From assembly GCA_902624105.1 (NCBI GenBank), contig CACNWH010000012.1, positions 1 to 35,175 on the forward strand: 35,175 nt of DNA, written 5' to 3'. The position numbers and the translations under genes were made by a program. The notes beneath the pieces were generated by a model. It ran no database searches, was not told the DNA's origin, and was given only the letters and a program-made list of their open reading frames with translations. Origin of the DNA: an uncultured Prochlorococcus sp. (GTDB taxonomy: Bacteria > Cyanobacteriota > Cyanobacteriia > PCC-6307 > Cyanobiaceae). Position 1 is the first letter of the stretch, and every line of letters starts with the position of its first letter. Positions 20,084 to 27,297 of this stretch are shown piece after piece.

Positions 20084-20170
20084 TCATAAAGGATTCGCAC
20101 CAGTTATAACCAAGCCGTAATAAATTATAATTCCTACTATTAGTAGGATCGCTAATAACCGTCCAATCAT
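20084..20170 (-). CDS. Possible 28-residue membrane peptide
   Basis: ATG 20170 to TGA encodes MIGRLLAILLIVGIIIYYGL followed by VITGANPL: one hydrophobic helix with an arginine near the start. The composition is typical of a real membrane peptide, with ordinary Gly, Arg and Pro at the ends. No ribosome-binding site is seen. It converges on the 76-residue gene with 13 bases between. Confidence 0.45.
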   Translation of the reverse strand: MIGRLLAILLIVGIIIYYGLVITGANPL

Positions 20171-20249
20171 ATTTGATTTATAATTAATTCAATCTTACAG
20201 TTTTGCTAAAAATCAATCAAATAATTAAAATAATAAGCTTATGAATTTA

Positions 20250-20852
20250 TTACTTTTTTATGATTCTTTTATTTAAAAAATAGCTAAATGTACCTATAGA
20301 AAAAATCATTAATGCACTAAAAATAAAAACTATTAAAAACTTTTGGTCAAGAGAAGGAAAATCCCCATCAATTATTTGCTTTATTGTTATGTTTTTATCT
20401 TTTAATTCTCTTATGCCGCTTCCGGTTGCAACGAAAGGTAAATCAGAGAGCAAAACACTTAAGAATAATGCACCAAAAAATGTTTTCCATTTTAATTTTG
20501 TAAGACCAACAGCATAACTAACAAAATCAAACCAACCTGTCATAAGACAACCTGTAAGTAAGAAGAAGTTTCTTTCAAGATAATTTTTTGATAGTAATTC
20601 AAATTTATTTAGTAATCTTTTTGGTATGATTTTTTGAATTAATTTTCTTCCATAAAATCTTGAAATTGAAAAACTTAAAGAACATGCTATTAAATCAGCA
20701 ATACAACTAATTAATAATCCATTCACTAAACCAAATAAATATCCAGATATTAATAAACAATATGTTCCAGGCAATATAGGGATAATAATGCTTATTAGTC
20801 TTAAAAGAATTATTACTAATATTCCCCATTCACTTGTGAGAGTCTGTACCAC
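20250..20852 (-). CDS. VTT/DedA-like (TVP38-type) membrane protein
   Basis: A 200-residue protein with about five hydrophobic segments, of the VTT-domain superfamily (DedA, TVP38/TMEM64), whose members are linked to lipid scrambling or transport. Support: the re-entrant-loop-like ILPGTYCLLISGYLFGLVNG near residues 26-45, a long amphipathic stretch, then LTGCLMTGWFDFVSYAVGLT near 99-118, where a G-x-x-x-Y-x-x-G-like pattern is expected. The start is GTG at 20852, with no ATG upstream. It stands alone; its substrate is unknown. Confidence 0.75.
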   Translation of the reverse strand: MVQTLTSEWGILVIILLRLISIIIPILPGTYCLLISGYLFGLVNGLLISCIADLIACSLSFSISRFYGRKLIQKIIPKRLLNKFELLSKNYLERNFFLLTGCLMTGWFDFVSYAVGLTKLKWKTFFGALFLSVLLSDLPFVATGSGIRELKDKNITIKQIIDGDFPSLDQKFLIVFIFSALMIFSIGTFSYFLNKRIIKK

Positions 20853-20987
20853 TTAAATTATTTGTAACTCTACTAATATAAAAAATTAAAATCTTTTTTG
20901 AAAAAATTATTAATTACCAAATTTTCATAAAAAAATCTAAAAATTTTATTTTAAATATATAACTATCTTTTGACTTGCATAAATAAT

Positions 20988-21185
20988 TTATATTTGATCA
21001 TTTTGTTTGTTTTTTGTATTATTTTTTTCAGTAAAATCACTAGCAATTGCATGTAACATTCCTCCAATAAATGAACGTGGACAATCTAGTTTTATTACTA
21101 ATCTTTCAGATAAAAATTTAATATCTTCCCATGCAGGTTTAATATCATCATTAATTTGATCAATTGTAGGTTCAAATTCTTCCAT
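20988..21185 (-). CDS. 65-residue hypothetical protein
   Basis: A soluble protein beginning MEEFEPTIDQINDDIKPAWE at ATG 21185. A central helical stretch (FLSERLVIKLDCPRSFIGGM) precedes a polar Lys/Asn tail of low complexity. It is not a family I know. Its sequence quality is higher than that of random AT-rich translation, so it is likely real. Confidence 0.65.
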   Translation of the reverse strand: MEEFEPTIDQINDDIKPAWEDIKFLSERLVIKLDCPRSFIGGMLHAIASDFTEKNNTKNKQNDQI

Positions 21186-21419
21186 TTATTGCATCTTTAC
21201 AACTTAAGTAATTTAGTATACTGAAGCTAAAATTAAATTTAACTTACAAAAAAATTGTAAAAAAATGACATGTTAAAAATTGAAAAATGTAAAAGATAAA
21301 AAATAAATTTATATAAATTTTATGATTCACTAAATCTTCTTATTAGCTGATAATTTATTATTAAAGCATTAATATTTAAAGTCTAAATTCATAAAGTTAT
21401 TAAATTCTATATAAAAACT

Positions 21420-22625
21420 CTATAAGCTCGCTTTTCTTAAAAAATAACATCCACCTCCTAGAGAAATTAATACTGGCAGCCAAGTCGCAACAATTGGTGT
21501 AATGAGACCCTTGACTCCAAAAGAACTAAATACAAATGACATTACATAATAAATAAGTATAAGAATAACGCTTAAACCAAATCCTTGGCTTCTGGAAGAT
21601 CTAAGATTTGATTTGGACCCTAAACTACTACCAATTAATCCAAAAACTATACATGCAAATGGTAATGTAAATTTTTCTTGAATTCTTACTTGCATCCTCC
21701 TAGTTTCTTTTAGATTTCCAGTCTCTTTGTATATTTTTTCTGCCTTTAACGCTTGCATTAAATTCATGTCATTTGCATCCTTTGGAACTTGAGCCAATTC
21801 CATAGGTCCCTCTGAGAATGGATAATTATATTTTTCGAAATTTATTGTTGTTGTCCTACCTTGAGGATTAATTGACACTATATTTCCATCTATAAATGTC
21901 CAAATTGAATCATTTTTATTAAAAGATGCACTTTTTGCTTTTAATATTTGCTGAATACCTTGTCTTGAAAAATCAAGTACAGTCACACCACTCATTTTGT
22001 TATTTGAAAACCAAGATGCATAAAAAATGTGAGTTAAAAAAGTATTTGTTTTAGTTGGCTTATTTGTTTCTGGGTTTATTCTGGAACCATATCTTGAAAA
22101 CATTATATTATCTTTGCCAACTTCACTAGTAAATGCAGTACCTAATCCAGATCTCAAGGTGCTTTCTGCTAACTTGTTACACATTGGTACCAAGCTGTCA
22201 TTAAAATAAAAAGTTAATCCAGTCATTAATATTGAAATTGCAATAGCAGGGGTTACAATCCTTGTCATCTTTATTCCTAAAGACCTAATGGCTATTAACT
22301 CAGAATTAGAGGATAATTTCCCATAGGCTAATAAAGTTGAAAGTAATACAGACATTGGAAATGATAAAACAAGAAAACTTGGTAAGCTGTAAAATAATAC
22401 TTTTAATGCTAAGAATAATGGCAGGCCAAATTCCACAATTTTTCTTATAAGATCAAACATTACGCCAACTGATAGTGAAATTACGGTGAATGCTGATATG
22501 GCAAAAAACATTGGCGGTAAAATTTGGCCTATTAACCAGCGGTCAATTAAGGGGATAAAATACCATGGAGAAATTATTTTTTTAAGAATTTGTTGTATGA
22601 GCAATGATTGACTTGAAAATTTCAA
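21420..22625 (-). CDS. LptF/LptG family permease
   Basis: A YjgP/YjgQ-type membrane subunit of the lipopolysaccharide export ABC transporter, which extracts LPS from the inner membrane and passes it to the periplasmic bridge. The 401 residues have three membrane helices in the N-terminal part (IDRWLIGQILPPMFFAISAF; a second near 75-95 with PSFLVLSFPMSVLLSTLLAY; a third near 128-148), a periplasmic beta-jellyroll of about 150 residues and three C-terminal helices. Cyanobacteria often have a single such gene in place of an F/G pair; I cannot say which it corresponds to. It is monocistronic here. Confidence 0.88.
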   Translation of the reverse strand: MKFSSQSLLIQQILKKIISPWYFIPLIDRWLIGQILPPMFFAISAFTVISLSVGVMFDLIRKIVEFGLPLFLALKVLFYSLPSFLVLSFPMSVLLSTLLAYGKLSSNSELIAIRSLGIKMTRIVTPAIAISILMTGLTFYFNDSLVPMCNKLAESTLRSGLGTAFTSEVGKDNIMFSRYGSRINPETNKPTKTNTFLTHIFYASWFSNNKMSGVTVLDFSRQGIQQILKAKSASFNKNDSIWTFIDGNIVSINPQGRTTTINFEKYNYPFSEGPMELAQVPKDANDMNLMQALKAEKIYKETGNLKETRRMQVRIQEKFTLPFACIVFGLIGSSLGSKSNLRSSRSQGFGLSVILILIYYVMSFVFSSFGVKGLITPIVATWLPVLISLGGGCYFLRKASL

Positions 22626-22871
22626 AATAAATATCTTTAAGTAATTAAATTTTTATCAATTAAATCAATTATAAAACTTTAAACATTTCTAAATCAACTT
22701 AAATATTTTTCAAAATGTATAAAATCAAATAATAACAATAAATAGATTGAAAATTTTTTATTGAATTTATCTTGTTAATTTAATAAAACCAAAATCTAAA
22801 TTAATTATTATAAATTTATAAGTTAGAGAATTATAGAGATATAAACTTAAATACATCCTTAAAAATACATA

Positions 22872-23021
22872 ATGGATTCAAGAGTAAAGTTCTTTTCAAA
22901 AAATGTAGCAATTTCAAAAAAAGATTTTAATGAAAATTGCGATAAATTAAATTACCAACGTAAGTTAATAAGAGATATTGAGAGAAAGCATAAAGAATGG
23001 GCAAATAATATTGATAATTAA
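22872..23021 (+). CDS. Possible 49-residue basic protein
   Basis: ATG 22872 to TAA gives a highly charged, helical product (MDSRVKFFSKNVAISKKDFN, then a Lys/Arg/Glu-rich end with RDIERKHKEWANN). There is no ribosome-binding site. Charge periodicity favours a real helical peptide. Family unknown. Confidence 0.45.
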   Translation: MDSRVKFFSKNVAISKKDFNENCDKLNYQRKLIRDIERKHKEWANNIDN

Positions 23022-23067
23022 AAAATGGCATATTTTACTATTAGAGACAAAATTTCTAACATATCCA

Positions 23068-23088
23068 TTGATAGCAACTCACTATCAA
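23068..23088. repeat. Inverted repeat TTGATAG/CTATCAA
   Basis: A 7-bp perfect inverted repeat with loop CAACTCA, 46 bases after the 49-residue frame. There is no T run on either strand, so a protein-binding site or mRNA-end hairpin is more likely than a standard terminator. Confidence 0.3.
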
Positions 23089-23243
23089 AGTAAAAAATGT
23101 AAATTAATAATTAAAAATAATTTTTAATTTTTTTAACTAATTAAAGAAGATTTTTTTTAGATTTCAAACTTTGAGTAATTTTACAGGTGCCAAAATATAA
23201 ATATTCATTAACTATTGATATTAAGAATTATTTTTATTGAAAT

Positions 23244-23555
23244 ATGAATGGAGTCGTCAAAGGTAATTCAAAGGATATTCTTGAATGGTTCAACTGGTTA
23301 AATAATAAGTGGAATAATTATGAAGCTTTTGTTCAATATGAGGATGGGGTTAATCCCAAAGAAGTCGCTGAAAATTTTCTAGATTTGAATAAAGGAGAGT
23401 TATTAAAATTTTTAGAGGTTCTTGATAACGACGATATAGATGCCTTGGATCAAATGCAAAAATTAACTGAATCAGAGTTTCATGTTTTCAAAATTATTAG
23501 AGATCAAATACATCTCCGCAAAAAAGTTAAATTTGTAGATTTCAAGAAAAAATAG
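23244..23555 (+). CDS. 103-residue protein, paralogue of the gene at 33988
   Basis: A soluble, acidic protein starting at ATG 23244. Residues 15-93 align without gaps to residues 9-87 of the protein at 33988-34257, with about 25 of 79 identical. Shared features are a tryptophan-rich start (WFNWLNNKW), VAENF with N49, and the helical block KLTESEFHVFK near 73-83. The extra N-terminal 14 residues and the basic tail (KKVKFVDFKKK) are its own. I know no function. The pairing indicates a small lineage-specific family. Confidence 0.8.
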   Translation: MNGVVKGNSKDILEWFNWLNNKWNNYEAFVQYEDGVNPKEVAENFLDLNKGELLKFLEVLDNDDIDALDQMQKLTESEFHVFKIIRDQIHLRKKVKFVDFKKK

Positions 23556-24065
23556 CAATTAAGCTCTATTAGAAAATACTTAATTTATCCTTAATAGATC
23601 GTTAGGTTGAATATACTTTTCGCAAGTTAAATGATTATTTTGATTTATTTGATGAAAATTTATAATATCGCGATGATAGAACTTAATATGAAGACTTATT
23701 GGGATAAATATAAAACAGCATGCTAAGTGAAAGTCATTATTAGTATAAAGTTTGAGAAATTGGAAAGTCTTTATTGGCTTCTTGAGTATTTTTGTAAAAA
23801 CTGATTTCAGCTCTCTTTTATTCTTCTAAATTATGTTTTGTAGAATGTAATTTATACTTTTAATATTGATATTTCAATTCAATATGCAACTTCTTAAATG
23901 CCTTTATTATTCTTATATCTAGTAAAAGTAATCCTTTAGTTTCTAATTTGCTGCTTAAATTAGGGAACCTGGATTTAGTTTATTTGTAAGAAAATTAAAT
24001 ATTTTGTAAAATTTAGATGTTCAGTCGAATCTGTTAGACAAAGCTTCTTAATGCTTAATAGATAT
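23556..24065. other. Gene-free region of 510 bases
   Basis: No ORF with protein-like composition is seen on either strand. A 7-bp inverted repeat (ATATTGA/TCAATAT, 23863-23885) is the only clear symmetry. The stretch is less extreme in AT content than other gaps and may be a decayed gene. Confidence 0.45.
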
Positions 24066-24227
24066 CTATATGGGATCAAATATATTTATATTGTCAGTAT
24101 TGATATTTTTATTTTCTTCTAAATTAGGAATAAAACAATAACCATCTGTGCAAATAATATTTTTATTCTCTTTTTTTATATTTCCAGACAGATTATATTC
24201 TGGATCATTTGTTGTTTTATTTTGCAT
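24066..24227 (-). CDS. 53-residue hypothetical protein
   Basis: ATG 24227 to TAG encodes an Asn/Lys-rich soluble peptide (starts MQNKTTNDPEYNLSGNIKKE). A central CTDGYC (residues 26-31) is a compact pair of cysteines that could bind a metal or form a redox pair. The acidic C-terminus ends NIFDPI. Composition is biased, so the coding call is moderate. Confidence 0.45.
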   Translation of the reverse strand: MQNKTTNDPEYNLSGNIKKENKNIICTDGYCFIPNLEENKNINTDNINIFDPI

Positions 24228-24362
24228 TTAAGAATTTTTTGATCTTATTACTTTAATTATTAACCAACATTCATAAGTAAAGCAATAAATAAATAAGAAT
24301 TTTCACTGATTTACTTTTTTTTTAATTTGAATCAAAATTTAAACATTGATAGGGAGTTCATT

Positions 24363-24515
24363 ATGAAATCTTTCAGAAAATGGTTGTCTAATCTCTTTGA
24401 AGGAATGGCTTTTGCTTTCGTTCATCCTATTAATAATAGCTTGCCTCCTGAAATTGGTGCTCATTCCTATAGAGATAAACCTTATAAGGGCCATAAAAAG
24501 TTATGGTATAGCTAA
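24363..24515 (+). CDS. 50-residue protein with strong ribosome-binding site
   Basis: The start is set by AGGGAG at 24351-24356, six bases before ATG 24363; a TTG at 24327 would add 12 residues but has no such site. The product begins MKSFRKWLSNLFEGMAFAFV and continues with HPINNSLPPEIGAHSYRDKP and a basic end. The first half is an amphipathic helix, so it may sit on a membrane surface. The strong site suggests high translation. No named family is recognised. Confidence 0.7.
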   Translation: MKSFRKWLSNLFEGMAFAFVHPINNSLPPEIGAHSYRDKPYKGHKKLWYS

Positions 24516-24560
24516 AAATGTTTCTAAATAATAATTAACCGAAATTTATTAATTAGATTT

Positions 24561-24659
24561 TTACTTTTTTTGGTTTGGAATATCTCTCCAAAATAGCGCC
24601 AAAATATAAATAAAAAGAGCTATAGAAGAAATATAAAGTATGGAATTTAAATGCATCAT
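24561..24659 (-). CDS. Possible 32-residue single-pass membrane peptide
   Basis: Double ATG at 24659 and 24656, then LNSILYISSIALFIYILALF as a membrane helix, and a soluble end WRDIPNQKK. The layout of a hydrophobic helix closed by a tryptophan-arginine boundary is that of genuine bitopic peptides. It converges on the 50-residue gene. Function unknown. Confidence 0.45.
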   Translation of the reverse strand: MMHLNSILYISSIALFIYILALFWRDIPNQKK

Positions 24660-24856
24660 TGTCAAATGCTATTTTTAAAGCAAAATAAGAAAGATTTTTT
24701 TGCTTCGCTATAATGAATTAATCTTAATTGATAATGTAACTTACTGTTAGATGAAGAATTTATTAATATAAATTATATTTGAAATATGAGTTTTTGAGGC
24801 AAATTAATAATTGAATATTATAGAAATCAGTGAACTTGTTTTAATGCGTCTAGGGA

Positions 24857-25270
24857 CTACCCAAAAGGCACTGTATTATTAAAAGGTGCCACAAAAAGTA
24901 TTTCCATAAATATACCTGTCGCCGCAAAAGGTAAAACCCAAATACCTATAAACCGATGATCAAAAAATCTTAGTTGATCTTTTCCTTGAAAAACTAACTT
25001 TAATGAAGTAAATAATGTTTCAGGTTGCTTATATGATGGCCCATTAGTTGTAGGAGTATAAGGTTTAACAAACACAGAAGAATTTGCGATTTTATTTAAC
25101 TTCTTTATTAAATAGATAGGAATAACCCAGAGAGCAAAAAATCTACCACCTAGCCATTGTCGAGCATTTGGTAAGGCATACTGCTTAATAGATTTATTTT
25201 CCTGAAAACCAGATTCAATGATCTTATAAATATTTTCTATTTCAGAAGGTTTTTTTAAATCTTTAGTCAT
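24857..25270 (-). CDS. 137-residue protein with a duplicated RFxxxWVxP segment
   Basis: The start is ATG 25270. A polar N-terminal region (1-40) leads to two hydrophobic segments that begin alike: RFFALWVIP at 43-51 and RFIGIWVLP at 106-114. They are joined by a soluble loop with YTPTTNGPSY. Each may be a membrane hairpin or helix, giving a small two-pass protein with internal duplication. I cannot assign a family; the aromatic-rich helices recall photosynthetic antenna or assembly proteins, which is only an impression. It stands next to the RNA-like repeat array. Confidence 0.75.
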   Translation of the reverse strand: MTKDLKKPSEIENIYKIIESGFQENKSIKQYALPNARQWLGGRFFALWVIPIYLIKKLNKIANSSVFVKPYTPTTNGPSYKQPETLFTSLKLVFQGKDQLRFFDHRFIGIWVLPFAATGIFMEILFVAPFNNTVPFG

Positions 25271-25363
25271 TTTTATCTCTATTTTGTATATTTTAATATC
25301 ATTATTGTTTTATTTGAAAAAATAATTATCAATAAATAATTAATTTAATAATTGGTAATAAAT

Positions 25364-25461
25364 AATCCTAACTACTAAAATAACAAAAAGCAGTTAGGAT
25401 TATAACGTTAGGCAGGTTATCAAAGACCGTAAATTCGGTAGCAGATTTGCCCAAGATCCAC
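25364..25461 (+). ncRNA. Structured RNA candidate, copy 1
   Basis: A perfect 10-bp hairpin (AATCCTAACT at 25364, AGTTAGGATT at 25392, 18-base loop) is followed by AGGCAGG, TTATCAAAG, a 4-bp hairpin ACCG-TAAATT-CGGT (25426-25439) and GCAGATTTGCCC. TGCC at 25448 could pair with GGCA at 25411. The strand is inferred from the T run after copy 2. The second hairpin is the least regular of the three copies. Confidence 0.4.
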
Positions 25462-25577
25462 AATAATTTTATAAACATTTTTTTGAGATGCGCAAAGTAA
25501 AAAAGATACAAATAAAAAGATAATTTAAATCAATATATTTAATTAATGGTTTTTTCTATTCCTCTGAAATAATTAAA

Positions 25578-25692
25578 CCTCACTCCTTTATTCTTATTTA
25601 AAAGAATTAAGTAGTGAGGAATGGGAGGTTATTCTTAAAACCGTAGTTATCAAAGCTGACGGCGAAGTAGATTTCCCAACATCTACTTTTTT
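25578..25692 (+). ncRNA. Structured RNA candidate, copy 2
   Basis: The first hairpin pairs CCTCACT (25578-25584) with AGTGAGG (25613-25619), with a further ATTCTT/AAGAAT stem inside. GGGAGG and TTATCAAAG follow, then a perfect 8-bp hairpin (AAGTAGAT 25665-25672, ATCTACTT 25681-25688) whose loop is TTCCCAAC. A T run overlaps its 3' arm and ends the unit at 25692, so this hairpin could be a terminator. GGGA at 25623 can pair with TCCC in the loop. Confidence 0.45.
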
Positions 25693-25803
25693 ATATATAT
25701 CTCTGCTTTTTTAACCATGACAAGCAAAATTTATACAATACTAAGTTTGTTTACTAAATATTTATATGAATGAAAAGATAAAACAAGTAAGAAGAATGTT
25801 TAA

Positions 25804-25903
25804 AACCCCCTTTATCTATGCCAAGTAAAGGAGGTTAGAGGGATATTCTCATTAATATTCACAAAGTTTGGATTTGTGAGTTGTAGATTTCCCAGTTTCT
25901 ACA
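25804..25903 (+). ncRNA. Structured RNA candidate, copy 3
   Basis: The first hairpin joins AACCCCCTTTA (25804-25814) with TAAAGGAGGTT (25826-25836), 10 pairs and one mismatch. A second hairpin is TCACAAA/TTTGTGA (25859-25879). The third is TGTAGA/TCTACA (25882-25903) with loop TTTCCCAGTT. GGGA at 25840 can pair with TCCC in that loop, at the same distance as in copy 2. Confidence 0.45.
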
Positions 25904-26011
25904 TACTTATATATATGGTGAATATTAAAAAATTTCAAGCAAAACTTATACATGTATTAAATACAGTTTTTAATTTATTTAGTAACCTATTATCGAAAAC
26001 GAAGTATAAGA

Positions 26012-26191
26012 TTAATTGCTTGATGCTGCATAAGCAGGAATTAACATACCTCCGTCTTGGTCATCATTATCATCATCAATACCTCCACCGAGTAAAAGCT
26101 CGAATATCACTAATATACCTAGAGGATAAAAACACCAAAGTATAGCTAAAAGTGGGGAAATAGAGTAAGAACTATCTATAAAATTTTCCAT
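26012..26191 (-). CDS. 59-residue membrane protein with DDQDGG tail
   Basis: ATG 26191 to TAA. Residues about 12-34 form a membrane helix (PLLAILWCFYPLGILVIFEL), then a glycine hinge LLGGG and an acidic cluster IDDDNDDQDGGMLIP (38-52), with a short end. The acidic motif is shared with the 44-residue protein at 27298, which supports this frame over the opposite-strand ORF covering the same DNA. The aspartates could bind divalent cations. Function unknown. Confidence 0.7.
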   Translation of the reverse strand: MENFIDSSYSISPLLAILWCFYPLGILVIFELLLGGGIDDDNDDQDGGMLIPAYAASSN

Positions 26192-26515
26192 ATTGTTATA
26201 TTAAGTTAAAATTTTAAAATATGTGGATACTGGATATTGCTAAATTTCCCTCGATAAAACGAAACTTATACTTAAACTGTCAAAACATACATAACTTCCG
26301 AGAGGATATTTTCATTTTCGGTAATTTTTTAAATTTAAATGATCTAGAAATTATTTATTCGATTTAATTTTATAAGAGGAGATATCGCATTCTTTGGTTT
26401 TCCTATGAATTTTTTCATAGACATAATGAAAGCCTTAAGTGTGATTTATGTTACTTAACAATAATTGTGTAATTTGGAATCAAAAACTATTATTTATTCT
26501 GGTTTTATTAATTTT
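26192..26515. other. Intergenic region of 324 bases
   Basis: It separates divergent small genes and so should hold two promoters. A 48-codon plus-strand frame (26221-26367) exists but has unconvincing composition. A small hairpin CTATGAA-TTTT-TTCATAG lies at 26403-26420, 96 bases before the next ATG. Confidence 0.4.
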
Positions 26516-26686
26516 ATGTTCTCATTATTCTCTACATTTTCTTTCTCATTTGAACCTCTAGCAGCTATCTTTGGTATTGGAGGTTTAGTAGGTTTCATTT
26601 TCTTTGTAAAAGCAGCTAATGGAGAATCTAGTATTAATACTGGTCCTAAAAAAGAATGGGATGCTGCAAAAATGGAAAAAGAGTGA
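26516..26686 (+). CDS. 56-residue single-pass membrane protein
   Basis: I choose ATG 26516; a TTG at 26465 would add 17 residues ahead of the hydrophobic region. Residues 1-31 are hydrophobic (including AAIFGIGGLVGFIFFVKAAN) and the tail is polar (SSINTGPKKEWDAAKMEKE). The GxGGxxG pattern suggests helix packing in a membrane complex. The last codons form one arm of a terminator-like inverted repeat shared with the convergent gene. The family is not one I can name. Confidence 0.7.
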   Translation: MFSLFSTFSFSFEPLAAIFGIGGLVGFIFFVKAANGESSINTGPKKEWDAAKMEKE

Positions 26687-26702
26687 TTACTTTTTCCATT
26701 TT
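26669..26702. terminator. Bidirectional terminator made of coding sequence
   Basis: A perfect 13-bp inverted repeat (AAAATGGAAAAAG 26669-26681, CTTTTTCCATTTT 26690-26702) with an eight-base loop AGTGATTA. The loop contains the stop codons of both convergent genes, and the arms encode the last residues of each (KMEK- and GKWKK). T-rich arms on both strands suit termination in either direction. Confidence 0.6.
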
Positions 26703-26857
26703 CCTGCTATAAATTTTAAAAAATAATCGATGTCATCCTCTGGACAAGCAGTTGTTTCATGTAGTTGATTACAAATTTCTTTTATTGAATTAAAAGCTTC
26801 TTTAACTTGTTTATTCTTTTGAATAACTTCAAAATATTCATCATCAGAAAAAGACAT
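26687..26857 (-). CDS. 56-residue hypothetical protein
   Basis: ATG 26857 to TAA at 26687 gives an acidic, helical soluble protein (starts MSFSDDEYFEVIQKNKQVKE, then AFNSIKEICNQLHETTACPE and a C-terminal DDIDYFLKFIAGKWKK). It has two cysteines. Its stop directly abuts that of the convergent 56-residue membrane protein, and the two share the hairpin at 26669-26702. Family unknown. Confidence 0.65.
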   Translation of the reverse strand: MSFSDDEYFEVIQKNKQVKEAFNSIKEICNQLHETTACPEDDIDYFLKFIAGKWKK

Positions 26858-27297
26858 AGATAAACTATTACTTTTAAAAGAATACTATTAAAACTAGAAA
26901 TAACATTAAAATTTATTAATTTCAAATTTTATTAGTTACCCATCTTATCTCTAATGTTTTTTTATATTTTTTTATGGACTAATTACAAATTTTTTTGAGA
27001 AGCTTACTAAGTCTCACTAATTAAATTGTAAATATTATTTCTTTAATGTTTAAAGTTATATGTAATTAAAATTGTTTTTTTAAAGTCTTGATAAGATTTC
27101 CTTAACCCGATTTGCTATCATTTTCGATTATGTGGCTTCCACTATATAAGGAACTTACTCAGATTTTTAGAATCCAAATAAATTTGATTTTATGAGTATA
27201 AATATAATTTTTTTATAAACTGACTAATTACTTTTTACATTCTCAATATAATTTAAAAACAATTAAATTAAATTAGACACAATTTTATTAAAAAACA
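26858..27297. other. Gene-free region of 440 bases
   Basis: It contains promoters for the divergent 56- and 44-residue genes. Only frames of about 20 codons with random composition occur (for example 27130-27195). Poly-T tracts are common. I see no convincing structured RNA. Confidence 0.45.

Larger units (their letters stand above)
25364..25952 (+). repeat. Three-copy tandem array of a structured element
   Basis: Three diverged copies with a period of about 214-226 bases fill the gap between two minus-strand genes. Each has a long first hairpin (starting at 25364, 25578, 25804), a GG-rich linker and a GATTT[C/G]CC segment at 25444, 25670 and 25886. Copies 2 and 3 also share CAAGCAAAA[T/C]TTATACA (25721 and 25936, 16 of 17 bases identical). 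That segment would be read in different frames of the nearby ATGs, so conservation is at the nucleotide level. No protein is supported. Confidence 0.6.

Noticed and set aside
24058-24069. 12-base palindrome ATAGATATCTAT as an operator
   Set aside because: Perfect, but made only of A/T-rich dinucleotide steps and overlapping a stop codon; expected by chance at this composition.
25620-25690. Glutamine riboswitch (glnA or downstream-peptide type)
   Set aside because: Copy 2 has GACGGCGAAGTAG, similar to the GACGGAAGUAGG core as I remember it, but the other two copies lack it and the outer CGUUC/GGAACG-type stem is absent.
25876-26145. Plus-strand 89-codon frame over the third RNA-like copy
   Set aside because: It starts at TTG inside the conserved hairpin, has odd composition (His/Tyr runs from the aspartate codons of the other strand) and overlaps the better supported minus-strand gene at 26012-26191.
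26221-26367. 48-codon plus-strand frame
   Set aside because: Composition is dominated by Asn/Ile/Phe as in random AT-rich translation, with no ribosome-binding site or motif, and it covers the likely promoter region of the small gene on the minus strand.
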